Of a stretch of 5,702 bases of DNA, positions 5,232-5,702 are shown piece after piece. A program made the translations under genes and the position numbers. Location of the stretch: assembly GCA_016789245.1 (NCBI GenBank), contig JAEURM010000142.1:1-5702 (forward strand). The letters run 5' to 3'. The notes beneath the pieces are model-generated. The model had not been told where the DNA came from, made no database searches, and saw only the letters and a list, made by a program, of their open reading frames with translations. Source of the DNA: Anaerolineales bacterium. Lineage in GTDB: Bacteria; Chloroflexota; Anaerolineae; Anaerolineales; UBA6663. Every line of letters starts with the position of its first letter. Within the stretch, counting starts at the first letter, position 1.

Positions 5232-5702
5232 TCATTCGCCTAAATCCAACTCGGGGCGGGGGACGCGTACCACGGCTTGCGTGCCGGTTGGCTCCAACCG
5301 CACAAAGTCAAGCTGGCCACGCAAATCATCCCGCACCAAGGCAGAAACAATTTCTAAGCCCAAGCTCTCGGGCAAGTTTTCCGGCAAGCCCACGCCATCA
5401 TCCGTAACTTCTATTACGTACTCTGGCCCCGCGTGGCCAAAAGCAATATGCACGCGGCCAGCCGCGCGGCCCACAAACGCGTGCTCCAAAGCGTTTTGCA
5501 AGAGTTCATTCACCACCAACGCCAGCGAGGTAGCGGCGCGTGAGGGCAAAACCGCCGCTTCGCCTTCCACTTCAATATCCACGGCCACGCCGGGCAACAA
5601 CATGTTTTGGCCGACCAAACGTGCAATGCGGCGTGCCACTTCGGTTACATCCACCAGCCGGTAGCCTTCTTGCGCTAACACTTCGTGCACTGCCGCAATG
5701 CT
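5232..5702 (-). CDS. Sensor histidine kinase, HisKA_2/HWE type, C-terminal part (partial)
   Basis: The gene runs off the right edge, so its N-terminus (sensor domains and the phospho-acceptor histidine) is missing. The 156 visible residues begin SIAAVHEVLAQEG, typical of the region just after the HisKA_2 dimerisation helices. The ATP-binding domain has an N-box around N65 (LVVNELLQNALEHAF, with N70 and H74 characteristic of this family), a G1 box DDGVGLPE (101-108), a short SLGLEIV (113-119) and the closing strand GTQAVVRVP (140-148). The GTG at 5690 is not the start: the frame stays open to the edge and the sequence upstream is family-like. It is transcribed before the ANTAR regulator, as expected for a kinase-regulator pair such as EutW/EutV. 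No eut genes are in the window, so the signal is unknown. Confidence 0.9.
   Translation of the reverse strand, partial: SIAAVHEVLAQEGYRLVDVTEVARRIARLVGQNMLLPGVAVDIEVEGEAAVLPSRAATSLALVVNELLQNALEHAFVGRAAGRVHIAFGHAGPEYVIEVTDDGVGLPENLPESLGLEIVSALVRDDLRGQLDFVRLEPTGTQAVVRVPRPELDLGE

Overview
The window is a moderately GC-rich, densely coded bacterial housekeeping stretch. Signs pointing to Chloroflexota (Anaerolineae-like) are the fused ribosomal and salvage proteins, the DUF5678-type domain on the CCA-adding enzyme, the HisKA_2/ANTAR signalling pair and the short palindromic repeats between genes. This assignment is an inference from gene style, not from a marker comparison.

Layout, left to right. 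The first ~90 bases hold the probable 3' tail of an unidentified plus-strand gene. A textbook sigma-70 promoter (TTGACA, 17-bp spacer, TATAAT) follows, then a ~110-nt potentially structured leader, then the ribosomal protein genes rplU (L21), rpmA (L27) and rpmE (L31), closed by a strong intrinsic terminator. The L31 gene is unusual: its zinc-binding L31 domain continues into a C-terminal helix-hairpin-helix domain resembling the C-terminal domain of the RNA polymerase alpha subunit. Next comes a CGGAT-word palindrome containing a likely promoter. It precedes one reading frame that fuses a type II thymidine kinase to a hypoxanthine phosphoribosyltransferase. Nineteen bases later, inside a second palindrome built from GTGATT/AATCAC words, begins a class II tRNA nucleotidyltransferase (CCA-adding/poly(A) polymerase family) with an extra N-terminal DUF5678-like domain and an HD domain.

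After a convergent 150-base gap, the minus strand carries a two-component pair: the 3' part of a HisKA_2-type sensor kinase, cut by the window edge, followed by an ANTAR response regulator. A short GTCATTGC-type palindrome lies between them, and a terminator-like hairpin overlaps the regulator's stop codon.

Together the plus-strand genes cover ribosome assembly, nucleotide salvage (dTMP, IMP/GMP) and tRNA 3'-end maturation, all growth-linked. The minus-strand pair is a sensor plus RNA-binding antiterminator whose target is not visible here. The most notable points are the L31 fusion, the thymidine kinase-HPRT fusion, and the palindromic repeat that seems to supply the start site and first codons of the CCA enzyme.
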